From Halomonas organivorans (GTDB lineage: Bacteria; Pseudomonadota; Gammaproteobacteria; Pseudomonadales; Halomonadaceae), in assembly GCF_014192055.1 (NCBI RefSeq), contig NZ_JACHXM010000003.1, forward strand, positions 214,238 to 278,237: 64,000 nucleotides of DNA, written 5' to 3'. The translations under genes were made by a program, and so were the position numbers. Shown here piece after piece: positions 59,706-64,000 of the stretch. Below the pieces are notes generated by a model. That model was not told where the DNA came from. It made no database searches and saw nothing but the letters and a program-made list of their open reading frames with translations. Position 1 is the stretch's first letter. Every line of letters begins with the position of its first letter.

Positions 59706-61151
59706 ATGACCGCCGAGACCGACCTGCTGATCGACAAGGCCTACGTGGCCGGCCAGTGGCGCGACGCCGAGCGCCGCTTCCCCGTGACCGACCCAGCCAC
59801 CGGCGAGACCCTCGCCGAGGTCCCCGACCTGGGCGCCGACGATGCCCGCGAGGCCGTGGCCGCCGCCGAGGCGGCCTGGCCGGCATGGCGCCGCCAGACC
59901 GCCAAGCAGCGCGCCGCCCTGCTGCGCGGCTGGTACGAGCGCATCATGAGCCATCAGGAGGCCCTGGCCCGGCTGATGACCCGCGAGCAGGGAAAGCCGC
60001 TGGCCGAGTCCCGCGGTGAAGTGGGCTACGGCGCCAGCTTCGTCGAGTACTACGCCGAGGAAGCCAAGCGCGTGGCCGGCGAGACCCTGCCCAGCCACGG
60101 CGCCGACAAGCGCATCCTGGTCTTTCGCGAACCGATCGGCGTGGTCGCCGCCATCACGCCCTGGAACTTCCCGCTGGCCATGATCACCCGCAAGTGCGCC
60201 CCGGCGCTGGCCGCCGGCTGCCCGGTGGTGATCAAGCCGGCCGAGGCCACGCCGTTGACCGCCCTGGCCCTGGCCAAGCTGGCCGAAGACGCCGGCTTCC
60301 CGGCAGGCGTGATCAACGTGGTGACCGCGGCCCGCCCGGCCGAGATCGGCGAGGTGCTGACCACCGACCCGCGCGTGCGCAAGGTATCCTTCACCGGCTC
60401 CACGCCGGTGGGCAAGCGGCTGCTGGCCCAGTGCGCCGGCACCGTCAAGAAAGCCTCCATGGAGCTCGGCGGCAACGCGCCCTTCATCGTCTTCGATGAT
60501 GCCGACCTGGACGCGGCCGTGGAAGGGGCGATTGCCTCGAAATTCCGCAACTCCGGCCAGACCTGCGTGTGCACCAACCGCCTGCTGGTCCAGGACGGCG
60601 TCTATGAAGTCTTCCTCGACAAGCTCGCCGCTCGGGTGGCCGAGCTCAAGGTCGGCAACGGCCTCGAGGATGGCGTGGTCCAGGGTCCGCTGATCAATCC
60701 GGCCGCGGTGGACAAGGTCAGCGCCCATATCGGCGACGCCCTCGAGCGCGGCGGCCGACTGGTGTGCGGCGGCGAACCCCACGCCCTGGGCGGCACCTTC
60801 TTCCAGCCGACGGTGATCGCCGACGTCACCGACGAGATGCGCGTCGCCACCGAGGAGACCTTCGGCCCGCTGGCGCCGGTGTTCCGCTTCACCGACGACG
60901 AGCAGGCGATCGCCATGGCCAATGCTACCGAGTTCGGCCTGGCCGCCTACTTCTACGCCCGCGACTACCAGCGCATCTGGCGCGTCATGGAAGGCCTCGA
61001 ATACGGCATGGTGGCCGTCAACGAGGGGCTGCTCTCCACCGAGCTGGCGCCGTTCGGCGGCGTCAAGGAATCCGGCCTGGGACGCGAGGGCTCGCGCCAC
61101 GGTCTGGACGAATACACTGAACTAAAATACGTCTGTGTCGGCGGGCTCTGA
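59706..61151 (+). CDS. gabD: Succinate-semialdehyde dehydrogenase GabD
   Basis: NAD(P)-dependent aldehyde dehydrogenase, second step of GABA catabolism (or glutarate semialdehyde oxidation in the lysine route). 481 residues. PWNFPLAMITRKCAPALAAG, catalytic Glu in SMELGGNAPFIVFDDADLD and catalytic C287 in NSGQTCVCTNR, as in E. coli GabD. ATG follows GCGAGAGACCCC. Forms an operon with gabT 34 nt downstream. Confidence 0.95.
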   Translation: MTAETDLLIDKAYVAGQWRDAERRFPVTDPATGETLAEVPDLGADDAREAVAAAEAAWPAWRRQTAKQRAALLRGWYERIMSHQEALARLMTREQGKPLAESRGEVGYGASFVEYYAEEAKRVAGETLPSHGADKRILVFREPIGVVAAITPWNFPLAMITRKCAPALAAGCPVVIKPAEATPLTALALAKLAEDAGFPAGVINVVTAARPAEIGEVLTTDPRVRKVSFTGSTPVGKRLLAQCAGTVKKASMELGGNAPFIVFDDADLDAAVEGAIASKFRNSGQTCVCTNRLLVQDGVYEVFLDKLAARVAELKVGNGLEDGVVQGPLINPAAVDKVSAHIGDALERGGRLVCGGEPHALGGTFFQPTVIADVTDEMRVATEETFGPLAPVFRFTDDEQAIAMANATEFGLAAYFYARDYQRIWRVMEGLEYGMVAVNEGLLSTELAPFGGVKESGLGREGSRHGLDEYTELKYVCVGGL

Positions 61152-61185
61152 GCCCCGCAACGCTTTCCCACCAGGAGAGGACCCC

Positions 61186-62484
61186 ATGAACAACGCGCAA
61201 CTCAACGAACTCAAGCAGCGCTACGTCGCCAACGGCGCCGCGAGCCCGGCCACCCAGTTTGCCGACCGCGCCGAGAATGCCCTGATCTGGGACGCCGACG
61301 GCAACCGCATCATCGACTTCGCCGGCGGTATCGGCGTGCTCAACATCGGCCACCGCCACCCCAAGGTGGTGCAGGCGGTGAAGGACCAGTTGGACAAGGT
61401 GATGCACACCTGCCAGACCGTGATGCCCTATGAAGGCTACGTGAAGGTCGCCGAGAAGCTCAGCCAGGTCACGCCGGTACGCGGCCACGGCAAGGTGATG
61501 CTGGCCAACTCCGGCGCCGAGGCGTTGGAGAACGCCGTCAAGGTGGCCCGCGCCGCCACCGGCCGCGACAACGTGATCTGCTTCACCGGCGGCTACCACG
61601 GCCGCACCTTCATGACCATGGCCATGAACGGCAAGGTCGCCCCCTACGCCACCGACTTCGGCAGCATGCCGGGCAACGTCTTCCGCGCCCCCTACCCGGT
61701 GCCCTACCACGGGGTCAGCGAGGAAGAAGCGCTGCGTGGCCTGAAGCTGACGCTGAAGACCGACGCCAACCCGAAGAACACCGCGGCCATCGTGCTCGAG
61801 CCGGTACTCGGCGAAGGCGGGTTCTATGCCGCCTCGCCCAGCTTCCTCAAGGCGGTCCGCGAGCTGTGCGACGAGCACGGCATGCTGATGATCGTCGATG
61901 AGGTGCAGTCGGGCTTCGGGCGCACCGGCAAGCTGTTCGCCATCGAGCACAGCGGCGTGGAGCCGGACATCATCACCATGGCCAAGAGCATGGCCGACGG
62001 CATGCCGATCTCCGCCGTGGTCGGCACCGACAAGGTGATGGACGCCTCCGGCGGCAACTCGCTGGGCGGCACCTACACCGGCAGCCCGGTCTCCTGTGCG
62101 GCCGTACTGGCGGTACTGGAGGTGTTCGAGGAGGAGAAGATCCTCGACAAGAGCCAGGCCCTCGGCGACAAGCTGGGCAAGCGCTTCGACCAGTGGGAGC
62201 AGGCCTTCGACTGCGTGGCGAATGGCCGTCACCTGGGCGCCATGGCCGCCTTCGACGTGGTCGCCGACAAGGCCAACCACACCCCGGACGCCGACCTGGC
62301 CGGCGCGCTGTGCAAGAAGGCCCGCGAGAAGGGGCTGATCCTGCTGTCCTGCGGCCTGTGGGGCAACACCATTCGCTTCCTGATGCCGGTCACCATCGAG
62401 GACGAGGTGCTCGAGGAAGGCCTGGGCATCATCGAGGAGTGCCTGAAGGAGCTGGTCGGTAGCCAGGCCGCCGCCACCGCCTGA
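61186..62484 (+). CDS. gabT: 4-aminobutyrate aminotransferase GabT
   Basis: PLP enzyme converting GABA and 2-oxoglutarate to succinate semialdehyde and glutamate; many also take 5-aminovalerate. 432 residues. NSGAEALENAVKVAR, GGYHGRT, VDEVQSGFGRTG and the PLP lysine K267 in AKSMADGMPIS. Start ATG follows AGGAGAGGACCCC. Ends the gabDT operon before a strong terminator. Glutamate produced here is substrate for GdhB. Confidence 0.95.
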   Translation: MNNAQLNELKQRYVANGAASPATQFADRAENALIWDADGNRIIDFAGGIGVLNIGHRHPKVVQAVKDQLDKVMHTCQTVMPYEGYVKVAEKLSQVTPVRGHGKVMLANSGAEALENAVKVARAATGRDNVICFTGGYHGRTFMTMAMNGKVAPYATDFGSMPGNVFRAPYPVPYHGVSEEEALRGLKLTLKTDANPKNTAAIVLEPVLGEGGFYAASPSFLKAVRELCDEHGMLMIVDEVQSGFGRTGKLFAIEHSGVEPDIITMAKSMADGMPISAVVGTDKVMDASGGNSLGGTYTGSPVSCAAVLAVLEVFEEEKILDKSQALGDKLGKRFDQWEQAFDCVANGRHLGAMAAFDVVADKANHTPDADLAGALCKKAREKGLILLSCGLWGNTIRFLMPVTIEDEVLEEGLGIIEECLKELVGSQAAATA

Positions 62485-62511
62485 TTCCACTCTCTCCGGC
62501 GCCCCGAACGC

Positions 62512-62547
62512 ACGCCGCCCGGCCAATGGCCGGGCGGCGTGTTTTTT
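62512..62547 (+). terminator. Rho-independent terminator of gabDT
   Basis: 13-bp stem ACGCCGCCCGGCC / GGCCGGGCGGCGT, loop AAT, then G and six T. Confidence 0.95.
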
Positions 62548-62579
62548 GGGATCGTGTCGGCCCCGGCGAGCGCCGAGGG

Positions 62580-62822
62580 TCAGGCTTTCTTCACTTTCGC
62601 GATCACCCACAGCAATACCACGGCGCCCACCACCGCCGTGACCAGCGAGCCGATGAAGCCGCCGGCCTTGAGGCCCAGCAGGCTGAACAGGAAACCGCCG
62701 ACCACCGCGCCGACGACGCCTACCCCGATATTGCCCAGCACGCCGAAGCCGCCGCCGCGCATGATGTTGCCGGCGATCCAGCCCGCCAGCCCGCCGATGA
62801 TCAACCAGGCAATGATACCCAT
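62580..62822 (-). CDS. GlsB/YeaQ/YmgE family stress-response membrane protein
   Basis: 80 residues, three glycine-rich membrane segments (MGIIAWLIIGGLAGWIAG; VLGNIGVGVVGAVVGG; FIGSLVTAVVGAVVLLWV). The family is linked to general and envelope stress. ATG follows AAAAGGAGAGCGTC. Convergent with gabT. Confidence 0.92.
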   Translation of the reverse strand: MGIIAWLIIGGLAGWIAGNIMRGGGFGVLGNIGVGVVGAVVGGFLFSLLGLKAGGFIGSLVTAVVGAVVLLWVIAKVKKA

Positions 62823-62891
62823 GACGCTCTCCTTTTCCGTTTACGGTCGATGGTGAGAACTGCGAGTGCCCGATGCCGCCCGGGCACGATG

Positions 62892-63440
62892 TCAGAAGGA
62901 TGACCCGGGGCCTTCCAGGAAGGCCAGCTCCTCCTCGCTCGAAGCCCGGCCAAGCAGGGCGTTACGATGGGGATAGCGCCCGAAACGCATCAGGATATCG
63001 CGATGCCGGTGCTCGAAGCGCAGGTTTTCCCCGAGGCCGGGCCGCGAGAACAGCCGCAGCGCCTCATCGTGAACGACCAGCGATTCGCTGTGCATGTACG
63101 GCATATAGAGGAAGGCTCGCTCGGCGTCGTCGAGCGCATCGTCCAGCCCAGCCAGCACCGCTTCCTGGGCGAGCACCAGCGCCAGGGAGTCGGCGGCGAA
63201 GGCCTCGGCGCTGTTGCGGTGGATGTTGCGCGAGAACTGGTCCAGCACGATTACCTCGGCGAGCCGTCCCTTCGCCGAACGCCGCCAGGTCCATAGTTCG
63301 CCTCGCCGCGCGGCCTCGAGCGTCGCCCCGAAACGGCGGCGGATCTCGTCATCGAGCCCGGCATCCTTGCGAAACCACTGCGCCGGGGTCAATTCCCCGA
63401 ACCAGAAGTCGAGCACCCGCTGGGCATCCTGGCCAACCAT
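62892..63440 (-). CDS. DUF924 family protein
   Basis: 182 residues, all-helical TPR-like family. LDFWFGELTPAQWFRKD, VIVLDQFSRNIHR and FLYMPYMHSESL are the DUF924 pattern. ATG 63440 by homology, after GGGAGG at 10 nt. Function unknown in the family. Confidence 0.88.
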   Translation of the reverse strand: MVGQDAQRVLDFWFGELTPAQWFRKDAGLDDEIRRRFGATLEAARRGELWTWRRSAKGRLAEVIVLDQFSRNIHRNSAEAFAADSLALVLAQEAVLAGLDDALDDAERAFLYMPYMHSESLVVHDEALRLFSRPGLGENLRFEHRHRDILMRFGRYPHRNALLGRASSEEELAFLEGPGSSF

Positions 63441-63546
63441 GGCGTCACTGCCTCCCTGTGGTAATGGAGCCAAACGCCGGCCCCGGCTGATAGTCTCCCA
63501 GCATAGCAGCCTCACCCCGCTTCCTTAACACCGACCGGAGCCGTTC

Positions 63547-63765
63547 ATGACCGCCTACCACCTCCTCCAGATGCTCGGCTACGTCTTCAATATCGCCGGC
63601 CTGCTGGTCTGCATCGCCGGGCTTAGCCTGGCACGCAAGCCCCGCCACCGCTGGACGGGGCGACTGCTCGCTATCCTGGGCTTCGTGATTGCCGCCGCCC
63701 CGCTGCTGGCACAGCTGTTCGGCTGGGTGACACCGGTGCCGGCAGGCGCCATACCGCCCGCCTGA
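63547..63765 (+). CDS. Small two-helix membrane protein, unknown function
   Basis: 72 residues: helix about 5-28 (LLQMLGYVFNIAGLLVCIAGLSLA), basic loop KPRHRWTGR, helix about 40-60. ATG follows CGGAGCCGTTC. Probably inner-membrane with the loop in the cytosol. Confidence 0.7.
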   Translation: MTAYHLLQMLGYVFNIAGLLVCIAGLSLARKPRHRWTGRLLAILGFVIAAAPLLAQLFGWVTPVPAGAIPPA

Positions 63766-63899
63766 TGTTAGACGAAAGGCGTATGGCATGGGCACAGCAG
63801 TCCCCTAGACTCCCCGCACGCTCGTAAAGTTAGCAAAAAAATCGTCATCAAACGCGACGATATCGCCAAGAAGCGCCAGTCATTAAGGATTTTTCCGAT

Positions 63900-64000
63900 A
63901 TGCATGCCCTCACGCTCGCCTCCTTCCTGTTCTTCACGGGACTGGTGGCCTTCCTTACCTGGCGGATTACCCGCCGCGACGACCACTCGAGCACCAGCGG
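63900..64000 (+). CDS. Start of a probable sodium:solute symporter (SSS family), cut by right edge
   Basis: 33 residues visible: MHALTLASFLFFTGLVAFLTWRITRRDD then Ser/Thr-rich. A first helix followed by a basic T/K-rich turn is how YidK-like SSS (SLC5) symporters begin. ATG follows AAGGAT at about 9 nt. ATCGTC and GACGAT (63841-63861 area) form an inverted repeat upstream, possibly an operator. Confidence 0.6.
   Translation, partial: MHALTLASFLFFTGLVAFLTWRITRRDDHSSTS

Overview
The window is one contiguous piece of a high-GC gammaproteobacterial chromosome. It most resembles a Halomonas-type halophile (inference). The support is gene order: rmf/pyrD/rlmL, lolA-ftsK-aat-bpt-infA-clpA-clpS-icd, and rluE-nudJ-mnmA-hflD-purB-roxA are blocks known from Escherichia and Pseudomonas. 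Other pointers are a monomeric NADP isocitrate dehydrogenase, a pseudomonad-length isocitrate lyase and a 180-kDa-class NAD-glutamate dehydrogenase. I see no phage, plasmid, insertion sequence, CRISPR array or restriction/defence operon. This is core genome; the unusual material lies between and inside the genes.

Layout. 1-2.7 kb: a YadG-like ABC ATPase (cut by the left edge) divergent from an MFS exporter. 2.9-3.8 kb: a minus-strand stable-RNA operon, three copies of tRNA-Glu/tRNA-Gly, each followed by a modified copy of the tRNA-Gly 3' end. 3.9-15.2 kb: msrB, rbgA, alaA, htpX, pdxB, a small WGR protein, a glutaredoxin-like protein, rlmL, rmf, pyrD, mgtE. 15.3-24.6 kb: gdhB, trmA, murI, a hemerythrin protein, rarA. 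24.6-27.3 kb: a MocR regulator and divergent MFS exporter. 27.3-36.5 kb: lolA, ftsK, aat-bpt, infA, clpA, clpS. 36.7-45.7 kb: icd, rluE-nudJ, mnmA-hflD, purB, roxA, a GNAT protein. 46-50.5 kb: aceA, an orphan acidic small protein, slyB, a small membrane protein, slyD. 50.6-59.5 kb: a CDP-alcohol phosphatidyltransferase with a VTT/flavoprotein-disulfide-reductase fusion, msrA, an MFS/LysR pair, an NlpC/P60 lipoprotein and a very large DUF1266-like protein. 59.7-64 kb: gabD-gabT, a GlsB/YeaQ protein, a DUF924 protein, a two-helix membrane protein and the start of a probable sodium:solute symporter.

How the genes work together. Aat and Bpt add destabilising N-terminal residues, ClpS recognises them and ClpA unfolds the substrates, so a bacterial N-degron pathway (without ClpP) sits in about 5 kb around infA. 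icd and aceA compete for isocitrate; gdhB and gabDT feed 2-oxoglutarate and succinate into the same node. msrA (exported) and msrB (cytosolic) repair oxidised methionine. rmf, rbgA, rlmL, rluE, roxA, trmA and mnmA act on ribosomes or tRNA.

Most worth a second look: (1) the tRNA-Gly 3'-end copies, which carry an inserted hairpin at the same place in all three, with one compensatory base-pair change; (2) heptanucleotide tandem arrays (GCYGSRR, and GTGARNG on the other strand) that begin at, or run through, stop codons; (3) leaders that fold into nested hairpins before rmf and into a hairpin plus pseudoknot or alternative pairing before aceA; (4) the VTT-flavoprotein fusion next to a CDP-alcohol phosphatidyltransferase; (5) a 60-bp in-frame repeat in the FtsK linker.
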